Below are positions 19,535 to 29,355 of a stretch of DNA of 64,000 bases, in pieces. A program made the translations under genes and the position numbers. The DNA comes from Xanthobacter autotrophicus. GTDB taxonomy: Bacteria; Pseudomonadota; Alphaproteobacteria; Rhizobiales; Xanthobacteraceae. The notes beneath the pieces were generated by a model, which saw only the letters and a list, made by a program, of their open reading frames with translations, was not told the DNA's origin and made no database searches. The DNA is taken from positions 62,001-126,000 of the forward strand of contig NZ_VAUP01000015.1 in NCBI RefSeq assembly GCF_005871085.1. Direction: 5' to 3'. Positions within the stretch are counted from its first letter, which is position 1; each line of letters opens with the position of its first letter.

Positions 19535-20794
19535 ATGACCACCGCATCGCCCACCCTCCACCCCGCCGTCCGCAACGGCAGCTTCGACGTGGAGGCCGTG
19601 CGCGCCGATTTCCCGGCGTTGTCGCTGGAGGTGAACGGCTATCCGCTCACCTATCTGGACAATGCCGCCTCCGCGCAGAAGCCGCGGCAGGTGATCCAGC
19701 GCATGGTCACCGCCTACGAGCGGGAATATTCCAACGTCCATCGCGGCTTGCACTATCTCGCCAATGCCGCCACCGAGGCCTTCGAGCAGGCGCGCGAGAG
19801 CGTGCGCGGCTTCCTGAACGCGGCGTCCGTGGATGAGATCATTTTCACCCGCTCGGGCACCGGGGCCATCAATACGGTGGCCAGCTCCCTCGGCCAGGCC
19901 ATCGAGGCGGGTGACGAAATCGTGCTCTCCATCATGGAGCACCATTCCAACATCGTGCCGTGGCACTTCCTGCGCGAGCGCAAGGGCGCGGTGATCAAGT
20001 GGGCACCGGTGCGCGAGGACGGTTCGTTCGACTTCGAGGCGTTCAAGGCCCTGCTCACCGAGCGCACCAAGATCGTCGCCATCACCCAGATGTCCAACGT
20101 GCTGGGCACGGTGACGCCCATCAAGGAGATCGCGGCGGCGGCCCATGCGGTGGGTGCCAAGGTGCTGGTGGACGGCTGCCAGTCCATCGTCCACATGCCC
20201 GTGGACGTGCGGGACCTCGATGTCGATTTCTTCGCCGTCACCGGCCACAAGCTTTACGCGCCCACGGGCATCGGCGTGCTCTACGGCAAGCTCGACCTGC
20301 TGGCGCAGATGCCGCCTTATGAAGGTGGCGGCGAGATGATCCGCGAGGTCACGGAAGATTACGTGACCTATGGCGTGCCTCCCCACAGATTTGAAGCTGG
20401 AACTCCTCCAATTGTTCAGGCCATCGGGCTCGGCGCGGCGGTGGAGTATGTGAACTCCATCGGCCGCGAGCGCATCGCCGCCCACGAGCACGATCTTTCC
20501 GTCTATGCCCACGAACGCTTGGGAGCGCTCAATTCCCTGCGCATCATCGGCACCGCGCCGGGCAAGGGCGGCATCATTTCCTTCGAGATGAAGGGCGCCC
20601 ATCCGCACGATGTGGCCACCATCATCGACCGCTACGGTGTTGCAGTGCGAGCCGGCACCCATTGCGCCCAGCCGCTTTTGGCCCGATATGGTGCAACAGC
20701 GACGTGCCGCGCATCCTTTGCCCTTTACAACACGCGCGCCGACGTGGACCGTCTGGTGGACGCTCTCGTCAAGGCGCAGGATTTGTTCGCATGA
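19535..20794 (+). CDS. sufS: SufS, group II cysteine desulfurase
   Basis: A 419-residue PLP enzyme delivering sulfur to SufBCD. Features: YLDNAASAQKP (residue 40), SNVHRGLHYLA, MEHHSNIVPW, the PLP lysine in VTGHKLYAPTGIG, and the catalytic cysteine in RAGTHCAQP. This is the SufS (group II) pattern, distinct from the group I enzyme at the front of the operon. A purine-rich AGGACAGGA site precedes the ATG at 19535. Its stop overlaps the sufT start (ATGA). Group II enzymes usually need SufE or SufU as partner; neither is encoded here. Confidence 0.96.
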   Translation: MTTASPTLHPAVRNGSFDVEAVRADFPALSLEVNGYPLTYLDNAASAQKPRQVIQRMVTAYEREYSNVHRGLHYLANAATEAFEQARESVRGFLNAASVDEIIFTRSGTGAINTVASSLGQAIEAGDEIVLSIMEHHSNIVPWHFLRERKGAVIKWAPVREDGSFDFEAFKALLTERTKIVAITQMSNVLGTVTPIKEIAAAAHAVGAKVLVDGCQSIVHMPVDVRDLDVDFFAVTGHKLYAPTGIGVLYGKLDLLAQMPPYEGGGEMIREVTEDYVTYGVPPHRFEAGTPPIVQAIGLGAAVEYVNSIGRERIAAHEHDLSVYAHERLGALNSLRIIGTAPGKGGIISFEMKGAHPHDVATIIDRYGVAVRAGTHCAQPLLARYGATATCRASFALYNTRADVDRLVDALVKAQDLFA

Positions 20795-21165
20795 CCGAGA
20801 CGAAGACCACCGAGCAGGCGAATGCGCCGCAGATCAGCTCCTCCATTGCCGAGGCTGAGCTCGAGCGCCTGACCGACAGCATCGTCAGCGCGCTGAAGAC
20901 CGTCTATGACCCGGAAATCCCGGTGGACATCTACGAACTGGGCCTCATCTACAAGGTGGACATCGCCGACGATCACACCGTCGCCGTGGAAATGACCCTC
21001 ACCACCCCCAACTGCCCCGCCGCCGCCGAGCTGCCGGGAATGGTGGAAAGCGCCGTGGCTTCGGTGCCGGGCATTTCCGACGTGAAGGTGGACATCACCT
21101 TCGATCCGCCGTGGGACCAGGGTCGCATGTCCGAAGAAGCCCGCGCCACCCTCAACCTGTGGTGA
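20791..21165 (+). CDS. sufT: SufT / MIP18-family Fe-S maturation protein (DUF59)
   Basis: A 124-residue DUF59 protein. The first 25 residues are flexible; then comes the core with VYDPEIPVDIYELGLIYKV, the DPE-x-P-V motif, and TLTTPNCPAA with the conserved cysteine, ending DPPWDQGRMSEEAR. Family members assist Fe-S cluster delivery. It overlaps sufS by four bases and precedes the VOC gene by one base, so all three are co-transcribed. Confidence 0.9.
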   Translation: MTETKTTEQANAPQISSSIAEAELERLTDSIVSALKTVYDPEIPVDIYELGLIYKVDIADDHTVAVEMTLTTPNCPAAAELPGMVESAVASVPGISDVKVDITFDPPWDQGRMSEEARATLNLW

Positions 21166-21166
21166 G

Positions 21167-21610
21167 ATGACCATGGGCGGCGGTGCCTCAAAAGCTCCGC
21201 CCCCGCTCGGCCGGGTGGTGGAAACCGGCCTTTATGTGGACGACCTTCCGCGCGCCGCCGCCTTCTACGAGGGCGTGCTGGGCCTTGTGCCCATGCTCTC
21301 CGACGCCCGCTTCGCCGCCTATCCGGTGGGCGACACGGTGCTGCTGCTGTTCAAGCGCGGTACGGCGGATGAAGCCATAGCGCTGCCGTTCGGCGGCGCC
21401 ATTCCACCCCATGACGGCACCGGCCGCCTGCATTTCGCCTTCGCCGTGGCGGCGGATGACATCGCGCCGTGGCGCGCGCACCTTGAGGCCCATGGCGTTG
21501 CCATCGAGGGCGAGGTGCATTGGCCGAAGGGCTCCACCAGCCTCTATTTCCGCGATCCGGACGGCAACCTCGCCGAAATCGCCAGCCCTGGCCTCTGGGC
21601 GAATTATTAA
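21167..21610 (+). CDS. VOC-fold (glyoxalase/bleomycin-resistance-like) protein
   Basis: A 147-residue protein with two beta-alpha-beta-beta-beta modules. Visible elements: ETGLYVDDLPRAAAFYEGVLGL, HFAFAV (metal His), and LYFRDPDGNLAEI with the second-module Glu. These are the metal-binding marks of the vicinal-oxygen-chelate superfamily. Substrate unknown; could be a glyoxalase, dioxygenase or thiol transferase. It is the last gene of the suf operon, in the place where a sufA (A-type carrier) gene is often found. ATG at 21167, with an alternative at 21173. A terminator follows. Confidence 0.85.
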   Translation: MTMGGGASKAPPPLGRVVETGLYVDDLPRAAAFYEGVLGLVPMLSDARFAAYPVGDTVLLLFKRGTADEAIALPFGGAIPPHDGTGRLHFAFAVAADDIAPWRAHLEAHGVAIEGEVHWPKGSTSLYFRDPDGNLAEIASPGLWANY

Positions 21611-21631
21611 GGGGCAGGGCGCGCTCCGGAA

Positions 21632-21655
21632 CCCTCTCCCGCTTGCGTAAGGGGG
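21632..21655. repeat. Single-arm fragment of a type C repeat
   Basis: AACCCTCTCCCGCTTGCG followed by an imperfect G-rich arm, resembling only the left hairpin of the type C elements. It lies between the VOC stop and the operon terminator. Confidence 0.5.
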
Positions 21656-21704
21656 GGAATGCCGAGACACCACCGGTCGCGCGCCCAGAGCCAACCCAAA
21701 GAAA

Positions 21705-21731
21705 AAGGCGAGGCCCGGTGGGCCTCGCCTT
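21705..21731 (+). terminator. Terminator of the suf operon
   Basis: AAGGCGAGGCCC (21705-21716) and GGGCCTCGCCTT (21720-21731) form a perfect 12-bp stem with loop GGT, preceded by an A-run and followed by GTTC. Confidence 0.85.
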
Positions 21732-22085
21732 GTTCAATCCACGGCGTCCTGCGCTGCCTGCGGATCTAAGTCCGCTTTCAAAGCCGCGCGGCCAATCCGC
21801 ACTGCCGATTCCGTATGCGCCAATGGTGATCGCCAACGAATGGCATGCACCAAAGCGGCTGTCGGTCGGCTTTTTTTCGATTCCTCCCGAGACCCGGACC
21901 GCGTTCACCGTCCATCTGGCCGGCCGGTGACGATCCCCTTTCTTGTGCGGGATCAAAATAGAACAAGAATCTGTCGTTTGTCATCCTTGCGCCGCAATAA
22001 GTTGTTCGCTGCAATGCGGTATGGTTCTGACGTGGGGTGTTTCGCATACCAAAGGCGCATGGCTACCTCCCGGAGTCGGATTTCG

Positions 22086-22114
22086 TTGGGCCGAGAATCG
22101 GCCGGTGGTATTAA
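22086..22114 (+). promoter_or_regulatory. Candidate promoter for proS-lolCE-lolD
   Basis: TTGGGC (22086-22091), 17-nt spacer, TATTAA (22109-22114). It lies in a 560-nt stretch (21732-22295) that contains no convincing gene or RNA and is less GC-rich than its surroundings. The only other item seen there is a GGCTTTTTTTCG run near 21870 without a good stem. Confidence 0.4.
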
Positions 22115-22295
22115 GGTCCGTTAGGGAGGGAAACCGTCAGGCGGTGACAGGCTTCCTGCGGGCTCTCAGGCGGCGGTGCTGGCCGAAGTCACGCGCGCGG
22201 CCTCCTCGCGGAGGCGCTGGCTCTTGTGTTTTGGCTCCCCATCCGCTTTCACTCGCGCCGACTTCGTTCCCAGGTTTGAGAGCCAGAGCCCGCCG

Positions 22296-23618
22296 ATGCG
22301 CCTGTCCCGCTATTTTCTCCCCATCCTGCGTGAAGTGCCCAAGGAAGCGGAGATCGTTTCCCACCGCCTGATGCTCCGCGCCGGCATGATCCGGCAGGAA
22401 TCAGCCGGCATCTATGCGTGGCTGCCGTTCGGCCTCAGGGTGCTCAACAAGGTGTGCAACATCATCCGCGAGGAGCAGAATCGCTCCGGCGCAATCGAGA
22501 TGCTGATGCCCACCATCCAGTCGGCGGACCTGTGGCGCGAGAGCGGGCGCTACGACGACTACGGCAAGGAAATGCTGCGCATCAAGGACCGCCACGAGCG
22601 CGAGATGCTGTTCGGCCCCACCAATGAGGAGATGATCACCGAGATCGTCCGGGCCTATGTGAAGTCGTACAAGGCGCTGCCGCTCAACCTCTACCATATC
22701 CAGTGGAAGTTCCGGGACGAGGTGCGCCCGCGCTTCGGCGTCTACCGCTCGCGCGAGTTTTTGATGAAGGATGCCTATTCCTTCGATCTCGACGCGGCCG
22801 GCGCCCGCCATTCCTACAACAAGATGTTCGTCGCTTATCTGCGCACCTTCGCAAGGATGGGGCTGAAAGCGATTCCCATGGTGGCGGACACCGGTCCCAT
22901 CGGCGGCAACCTTTCCCACGAATTCATCATCCTCGCCTCCACCGGGGAGAGCGAGGTGTTCTGCCATGGCGACTATCTGGAGATGGCGCCGCCCTCCGCC
23001 GACGTGAATTTCGACGACGCGGCCGGCCTCCAGTCCGTGTTCGATAGGTGGACGCAGCTTTACGCCGCCACCTCCGAAAAGCACGACGAGGCCGCCTTCG
23101 CCGCCATCCCTGAAGCCAGCCGCATGGCCGCGCGGGGCATCGAGGTGGGCCACATCTTCTATTTCGGCACCAAATATTCCGAGCCCTTCGGCGCCAAGGT
23201 GCTGGGGGCGGACGGGGCCGAGCACACCATCCACATGGGCTCCTACGGTATCGGCCCCTCGCGCCTCGTCGCCGCCATGATCGAGGCGAGCCACGACGAG
23301 AACGGCATCATCTGGCCGGATGCGGTGGCGCCCTTCCAGGTGGGCATCCTCAATCTCAAGGCCGGCGACAGCTCCACCGGCGCCGCCTGCGAAAAGCTTT
23401 ACGCGGAATTGACCGCTGCGGGCTATGACGTGCTCTACGACGATACCGAGGAGCGGGCCGGCGCCAAGTTCGCCACCGCCGACCTCATCGGGCTGCCGTG
23501 GCAGATCCTGGTCGGGCCGAAGGGCCTGGCCGACGGCAAGGTGGAACTGAAGCGCCGCGTGGACGGCTCCCGTGAGCTGATCGCGCCCGGCGACATCCTG
23601 GAGAGGCTGAAGGCATGA
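22296..23618 (+). CDS. proS: Prolyl-tRNA synthetase, short alphaproteobacterial form
   Basis: A 440-residue class-II synthetase that charges tRNA-Pro. Motif 1 region [17 protein letters not shown], motif 2 [20 protein letters not shown], motif 3 [17 protein letters not shown], and the anticodon-binding domain at the end. The editing INS domain found in E. coli ProRS between motifs 2 and 3 is absent, as in other alphaproteobacteria. ATG at 22296 by homology; the ribosome site is weak. The stop overlaps the lolCE start by four bases (ATGA), so synthetase and lipoprotein-export genes form an operon. Confidence 0.95.
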   Translation: MRLSRYFLPILREVPKEAEIVSHRLMLRAGMIRQESAGIYAWLPFGLRVLNKVCNIIREEQNRSGAIEMLMPTIQSADLWRESGRYDDYGKEMLRIKDRHEREMLFGPTNEEMITEIVRAYVKSYKALPLNLYHIQWKFRDEVRPRFGVYRSREFLMKDAYSFDLDAAGARHSYNKMFVAYLRTFARMGLKAIPMVADTGPIGGNLSHEFIILASTGESEVFCHGDYLEMAPPSADVNFDDAAGLQSVFDRWTQLYAATSEKHDEAAFAAIPEASRMAARGIEVGHIFYFGTKYSEPFGAKVLGADGAEHTIHMGSYGIGPSRLVAAMIEASHDENGIIWPDAVAPFQVGILNLKAGDSSTGAACEKLYAELTAAGYDVLYDDTEERAGAKFATADLIGLPWQILVGPKGLADGKVELKRRVDGSRELIAPGDILERLKA

Positions 23619-24969
23619 GCGTCACCGGGTCCACGGCGGCGAGGGGCGGGTCCAAGGGCGGCAAGGGCGGCCCGAGGACCAGCCAGAAGGGCGGCAAGAG
23701 CGACGGTGAGCCCACTGGAACGCGCCCCTTCTCGGCATTCGAGTGGATGCTGTCGCTGCGGTATCTCAGGGCCCGGCGCAAGGAAGGCTTCATCTCGGTC
23801 ATTGCCGGCTTCTCCTTCCTCGGCATCATGCTGGGGGTGGCGACCCTCATCATCGTGATGGCGGTGATGAACGGGTTCCGGCAGGAGCTTTTGGGCAAGA
23901 TCCTCGGCCTCAACGGCCATGTGCTGGTGCAGCCGCTGGAAAGCCCGCTCACCGATTACGTGGCGGTGGCGGATCGCATCGCCAAGCTCAACGGCATCCG
24001 CCTCGCGGTGCCGCTGGTGGAGGGGCAGGCGCTCGCCTCCTCACCGTTCGGCGCCTCGGGCGTGCTGGTGCGGGGCCTTGCGGAAAAGGACCTGCGGGAG
24101 CTGCCTTCGGTGGCCCACAACATCCGCCAGGGCACGCTGGAGAATTTCGACCAGGGCCAGGGCATCGCCATCGGCAAGCGCCTCGCCGACCAGCTGTCGC
24201 TGCGCGCGGGAGACAATCTCACCCTTGTCGCGCCGCGCGGGGCTGTGACGCCCATGGGCACCTCGCCGCGCATCAAGGTGTACAAGGTGGCGGCGGTGTT
24301 CGAGGTGGGCATGTCGGAATACGACAGCGCCTTTGTCTTCATGCCGCTGGCTGAGGCGCAGGCCTATTTCAACCGCAACGCCGACGTGAACGCCATCGAG
24401 GTCTACCTCAACAATCCCGACGACGTGGGCGAGCTACGCGGTGCCATCCAGAGCGCGGCGGAGCGGCCCGTGTATCTGGTGGACTGGCGGGTGCGCAACG
24501 CCACCTTCTTCAACGCGTTGCAGGTGGAGCGGAACGTCATGTTCCTCATCCTCACCCTCATTGTGCTGGTGGCGGCGCTGAACATCGTGTCCGGCCTCAT
24601 CATGCTGGTGAAGGACAAGGGCCACGACATCGCCATCCTGCGCACCATGGGGGCGACGCAAGGCGCCATCATGCGGGTATTCTTCATCACCGGCGCCGCC
24701 ATCGGCGTGGTGGGCACCCTCTCCGGGCTGCTCTTGGGGGTGATCGTCTGCCTCAACATCGAGAGCATACGCCAGTTCATCTCCTGGCTCACCGCCACCG
24801 AGCTGTTCTCGCCGGAGCTGTACTACCTGAGCCGCCTGCCGGCCGAGATGAACGTCAGCGAGACCACGTCCGTGGTGGTGATGGCCATGGTGCTGTCCTT
24901 CCTCGCCACCCTGTATCCGTCCTGGCGGGCCGCCCGGCTCGATCCGGTGGAAGCCCTGAGATACGAGTG

Positions 24970-24970
<1 letters not shown>
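23615..24970 (+). CDS. lolC: LolC/LolE-type lipoprotein-releasing permease
   Basis: A 451-residue inner-membrane protein that, with LolD, extracts lipoproteins for transfer to LolA. A glycine/lysine-rich N-terminal tail (1-38) is followed by [19 protein letters not shown]1 ([23 protein letters not shown]), a long periplasmic domain (about 85-310), and three C-terminal TM segments with the FtsX-like end [19 protein letters not shown]. One gene covers both LolC and LolE here, suggesting a homodimer (LolF-like). Overlaps proS and lolD. Confidence 0.92.
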
Positions 24971-25713
<743 letters not shown>

Positions 25714-25773
25714 TCGGTGCCGGCCTCGGAATGAGGTCGTGGACGGTCTTTCACTGGAGCCTTCGGAGCGCGC

Positions 25774-26577
25774 ATGGATTCCTTTTTCACGGCATCCAAG
25801 GTGCTGTGGTTCCTCGCGGTACCTTCCAACCTGCTGCTCATTCTCGCGATTCTGGGGCTGGTGCTCATGGCCCTGCGCTGGAGCAGGCTGGGCACCGGGC
25901 TCATCCTGACAGCGGTTCTGGGCTGGCTGGTGCTGGGCTTCTCGCCGGCGGCGTTCCACATCCTCTCGCCTCTGGAGGAGCGGTTCCCGCTCTTCAGGGA
26001 TGACGGGACCCCCGTCACCGGCATCATCATGCTGGGCGGGTCGGAGAAGCCGGATATCGGCAATGCGCGGGGCGTGCCCTCCTTTGGCGAGGCCGGGGAG
26101 CGGCCCATCGCCTTCGCGGCGCTATCGCGGCGCTATCCCGATGCGCGGCTGGCCTTGGTGGGCGGCAGCGGGCGGCTTTTTCCCGAGGGCGACGCCGTCG
26201 AGGCGCACATGATCCGCATGAGCCTGCCGGACCTCGGCATTCCCGAAGCACGGGTGGTGTTCGAGGAGAAGTCGCGCAACACCGCCGAGAATGCCGAACT
26301 CGCCAAGGCGCTGCTGCAGCCCAAGCCCGGCGAGCGCTGGCTTCTGGTCACCAGCGCCTGGCACATGCCACGCGCGGTGGGCAGCTTCCGCAAGGCGGGG
26401 TTCGACGTGGTGGCCTATCCGGTGGATTTCCAGACCGTGGGCCCGGACCGTCTGAACGAGCCGTTTGCCCGCGCCGCCGAGGGGCTCGACAAGACCGACA
26501 TGGGCGCGCGGGAATGGATCGGTCTTCTTGCTTACTATCTGTCCGGCAAGACCAGCGCCCTGTTTCCGGCGCCGTGA
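25774..26577 (+). CDS. YdcF-family membrane protein (DUF218)
   Basis: A 267-residue protein with two N-terminal TM segments (about 8-35 and 43-66) and a DUF218/YdcF domain: GIIMLGGSEKPD, ALVGGSGRL, EEKSRNTAENA, LLVTSAWHMPRAVGSFRKAGFDVVAYPVD. Family members such as E. coli ElyC and SanA act in envelope polysaccharide or peptidoglycan maintenance; the exact role here is not known. It starts 60 nt after lolD and may belong to the same unit. A type C repeat follows the stop. Confidence 0.88.
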   Translation: MDSFFTASKVLWFLAVPSNLLLILAILGLVLMALRWSRLGTGLILTAVLGWLVLGFSPAAFHILSPLEERFPLFRDDGTPVTGIIMLGGSEKPDIGNARGVPSFGEAGERPIAFAALSRRYPDARLALVGGSGRLFPEGDAVEAHMIRMSLPDLGIPEARVVFEEKSRNTAENAELAKALLQPKPGERWLLVTSAWHMPRAVGSFRKAGFDVVAYPVDFQTVGPDRLNEPFARAAEGLDKTDMGAREWIGLLAYYLSGKTSALFPAP

Positions 26578-26596
26578 GGCCGGGCCCACCGTAGAA

Positions 26597-26717
26597 CCCT
26601 CGCCCGCTGCCGAGAGGGTAGGGAGGGGGAGGCCTGCTCCACATTCCCGCCCGTTGGTGCATTGTCCCAGAAGCCTTTGGCCCCTCCCCAACCCTCCCCC
26701 GCAAGCGGGAGAGGGGG
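26597..26717. repeat. Dispersed palindromic repeat, type C (copy C2)
   Basis: A decayed left arm (ACCCTCGCCCGCTGCCGAGAGGGT) and a good right hairpin CCCTCCCCCGC-AA-GCGGGAGAGGG at 26692-26715. It fills the gap between the convergent ydcF-like and DUF3253 genes. Confidence 0.7.
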
Positions 26718-26786
26718 CGACAGTTTTCGGGGGAGAGGCGCCGGCGAACCCGTCCACGTCAATCCGCGCCGCCACCGACCCCGACA

Positions 26787-27086
26787 TCACTCGTCGCGCG
26801 GCGCGCCGATGCGGTAGACGCCGCGCAGCTCGGCGGGATCGATGGGCTTGCCCTTGCGATAGATGAGCAGGCGGCCTTCCTGTGCCATGCGCACGGCGAC
26901 GCGACGCACCACCGGCAGGGCACGCTGCCATTCGGCCTCGGTGATCAGCGCCTGCGCCGCATCCATGGGGCTGATGGACTTGCCCGGACCGCATTCGGCG
27001 GTGAGGCGCAGCAGCGCCGCCTCGGTGGAGAGGTCGTCGGGCAGGGGGGTGGGCGCGGCCGCGTCGCGGCGGGAATCGGTGCTCAT
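26787..27086 (-). CDS. DUF3253-family protein
   Basis: A 99-residue soluble protein. Residues 25-99 match the DUF3253 pattern: LLRLTAECGPGKSISPMDAAQAL, then EWQRALPVVRRVAVRMAQEGRL, then YRKGKPIDPAELRGVYRIG. The winged-helix-like layout suggests nucleic-acid binding, but no function is established. The ATG at 27086 has AAGG at good spacing; ATGs further upstream (27098 and beyond) lack a ribosome site. Single gene. Confidence 0.75.
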   Translation of the reverse strand: MSTDSRRDAAAPTPLPDDLSTEAALLRLTAECGPGKSISPMDAAQALITEAEWQRALPVVRRVAVRMAQEGRLLIYRKGKPIDPAELRGVYRIGAPRDE

Positions 27087-27260
27087 GGCGGCCTTCATAA
27101 AGCATTTTGGCGGGCAGCGGCCATCCAAGCGCATGGCGAGAATGGGTGGAAACACACGCCTCGGCTGCGCCCCGGAGCGACGCTCTCCCATGCACATAGG
27201 ACAACCCTGCGAACCGTTCGCACCCCCTTGCCCGGACGTTCATAAAACTTTAATCGTTGT

Positions 27261-27279
27261 GCGGTGCGCAACGCACCGC
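27261..27279 (+). other. Hairpin in the leader of a small membrane-protein gene
   Basis: GCGGTGCG-CAA-CGCACCGC is a perfect 8-bp hairpin about 40 nt upstream of the 45-residue ORF, followed by GTGCC-GCGGG-GGCAC. These two adjacent hairpins may act on the transcript. Confidence 0.45.
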
Positions 27280-27317
27280 GTGCCGCGGGGGCACGTGAAG
27301 AGATCAATGATCCCATC

Positions 27318-27455
27318 ATGAATCTGAGCCAAGGCTATTCCCATCGCCGCTCCTGCTGGGGCGTCGCGCGTACCGCACTTGTCGTTTTCCTGGTTGCGGT
27401 GGCGGTGGTCTATCTGTTCGGCGGCTTCGAGCACGCCGTCATGCGGGCCGGCTGA
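27318..27455 (+). CDS. Small single-pass membrane protein, unknown function
   Basis: A 45-residue protein: short basic N-terminus (QGYSHRRSCW), one TM helix (TALVVFLVAVAVVYLFGGF), short tail. I do not recognise the family. A GAAGAG site lies about 16 nt before the ATG, further than usual. Coding is supported by the hydrophobic pattern and lack of competing genes but not by homology. Confidence 0.5.
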   Translation: MNLSQGYSHRRSCWGVARTALVVFLVAVAVVYLFGGFEHAVMRAG

Positions 27456-27686
27456 GGCACTGCTTTTCCGCCCCGCTGGGGGCGGAGCGCCGAAAGGCTT
27501 TACCATGGAGAGCGGGGATGCCACGCCCGCGTTGCCTTGACGGGCGCGCAGGCCGATGATCCGCGCCCGTCGCCGGGGTGGCGCCCGCCGCCCCGGACGT
27601 CCTGTCGCGCCTGAACGCGACACGCCCGGCGCCGGTCATGAACCGGCGCTCTGGCAACCTTGAGGAATGCGGGCGGAGGACGCCGG

Positions 27687-28682
27687 ATGCAGTGGGTCGA
27701 TCAGCTTCTGGGCGTGCTGAACGCGAGCTTCGCCGTGCCCGGCTGGGTCGCCGTCGCCGCGGCGGTGGCCGGCGTGGTCTTCGTGGTGCTGCTGTTCGCG
27801 CGCTCCGAGCCCAACGACCATCCGGTGACCATCCTGGTGCTGCTCGGCATGCTGGCCGGCGGCCTCGCGGTGGGCGGCGCAGTGGTGCGCGCCATCACCG
27901 GCACCGCGGCGGGCGGGCAGGCGCAGGCGCTGGAGCAGCGCGCCGCCACCCTGGATTCCGCCGCTGCCCAGACCCCGGCGCTCGGCTGCCTCACCGCCGA
28001 TCCAAGCCTTGCCAGCGCGTGCGAGGCGGTGCTGTTCGAGCGGCCGGATTCGGTCGCCGCCGCGCGCGGGCTGGTGCGCGAGCGCATCGCTTTGGTGGAG
28101 GATGCCGCCGACATCCTGAGCAAGGCCGACGTGCCGGGCCTTTCCGCCCGCGTCATGACCTGGCGCCGGCCGCTGGAGCTGGACCCGTTCGGCTTCACGG
28201 CGGCGGTGCTGGCGGAGGAGTTCGGCTGCTCCCCGTCATTCTGTCCGCAGGCCGTGGTGCTGGGGGATGGCACCCGCGTGGTCGCCAACATGACCGAGGG
28301 CCGTTATCAGGCGCTGGTGGCCAAATATGCCCCCATCTGGGAGCGCAACGCCCGCAACCGGGGCACGCTCAATCCCACGCCGGTGTTGCGCAGCGGTCCG
28401 TTCGGCTTCTCCGTGATTCCCCATGAGAATGGGGCCGGCGGCCCAGCAACGCCGCAGGATCGCGCGCCGGTGGCCAACCTGCCGGTAGAGGAAGCACCCG
28501 CCGTTTCCCCGCCCGCCGCCAGCGGCCCGACGCCGCTTCCGCCGTCCCGTCCCGCGGCGCGCCCGGCCGCTCCGCCGGCCTCCGCCACATCCGCGCCCCG
28601 CCCCGCGCCGGCTCGGCCGCGCCCGCAGGCGGCACCCGCCGCGCCCGTGCCGGACGCCGCCGAGCCGGCTGGCGACGAATAG
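27687..28682 (+). CDS. Membrane-anchored protein with proline-rich tail, unknown function
   Basis: A 331-residue protein. Two TM helices (about 18-40 and 50-70) are followed by a domain with two cysteine pairs (GCLTADPSLASAC and GCSPSFC; residues about 95-200), then an extended P/A-rich region (250-331) typical of a periplasm-spanning or disordered tail. GGAGGA before the ATG at 27687 is a strong ribosome site. The family is not recognised; it is followed by a DUF1489 gene on the same strand. The 231-nt stretch before it (27456-27686) holds a GC hairpin CCGCCCC/GGGGCGG near 27468-27485 and nothing else. Confidence 0.75.
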   Translation: MQWVDQLLGVLNASFAVPGWVAVAAAVAGVVFVVLLFARSEPNDHPVTILVLLGMLAGGLAVGGAVVRAITGTAAGGQAQALEQRAATLDSAAAQTPALGCLTADPSLASACEAVLFERPDSVAAARGLVRERIALVEDAADILSKADVPGLSARVMTWRRPLELDPFGFTAAVLAEEFGCSPSFCPQAVVLGDGTRVVANMTEGRYQALVAKYAPIWERNARNRGTLNPTPVLRSGPFGFSVIPHENGAGGPATPQDRAPVANLPVEEAPAVSPPAASGPTPLPPSRPAARPAAPPASATSAPRPAPARPRPQAAPAAPVPDAAEPAGDE

Positions 28683-28794
28683 GCCGGGTCGCTATATCCC
28701 ACGCCGAAACCCGCAGGGCCGGGGTATCCCGAGCCCGCGCGGCGAGCGGTCCGCTTGCGGTCTGCGTTCGGGTCAAGAGCAGATCAAGGCGGCC

Positions 28795-29229
28795 ATGACG
28801 CTCCATCTCATCAAGCTGTGCGTGGGCGCGACCTCCATCGCGGACCTCGAAGACTGGATCGCCCAGCGGGCCGAGGCAGCACGCAAGGCGGGCCAGCCGT
28901 TCGAGCAGATCCACGTGACGCGCATGGTGCCGACCCGTCGCGAGGAATTGCTGGACGGCGGCGCGCTTTATTGGGTCATCAAGGGCGAGGTAGCGGCGCG
29001 CCAGCGCCTTCTGGACCTGCGCCCGTTCGTGGACGGCGACGGGGTGCGCCGCTGCGGCCTCGTGCTCGATCCCACGGTGGTGCCGGTGGAGCCGCGTCCA
29101 TCGCGGCCGTTCCAGGGCTGGCGCTACCTGAAGGCGAGCGAGGCGCCGCGCGACCTCGCCCGCGCCGAGGACGGTGGCGCGCTGCCCGAGGGCCTCGCCC
29201 GGGAATTGCGCGACCTGGGGTTGCTGTGA
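28795..29229 (+). CDS. DUF1489-family protein
   Basis: A 144-residue soluble protein starting LHLIKLCVGATSIADLEDW, with VTRMVPTRREELLDGGALYWVIKGEVAARQRLL and CGLVLDP, the characteristic layout of the alphaproteobacterial DUF1489 family. No function is known. ATG at 28795. It follows the proline-rich membrane protein by 112 nt. Confidence 0.85.
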   Translation: MTLHLIKLCVGATSIADLEDWIAQRAEAARKAGQPFEQIHVTRMVPTRREELLDGGALYWVIKGEVAARQRLLDLRPFVDGDGVRRCGLVLDPTVVPVEPRPSRPFQGWRYLKASEAPRDLARAEDGGALPEGLARELRDLGLL

Positions 29230-29355
29230 GCGGGGCGCACCGCTTTTTCCAGTCCACTCACGCTTCGTCATCTCCCGTTCAGGAACGCCTTGCCACTGTG
29301 CGCGCCGCGAAGGGCCGGGCAGTTCGCGCCGCGGTTCGACGAGGGGATGAGACCT

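Noticed and set aside
21732-22295. Possible gene or structured RNA between the suf terminator and proS
   Set aside because: Short frames there have no family resemblance or ribosome site, and no cloverleaf or riboswitch-like core was found; only a candidate promoter was kept.
27468-27485. Terminator after the small membrane-protein gene
   Set aside because: CCGCCCC/GGGGCGG forms a short stem but has no T-run on either exit side, so it is mentioned only in the neighbouring gene entry.
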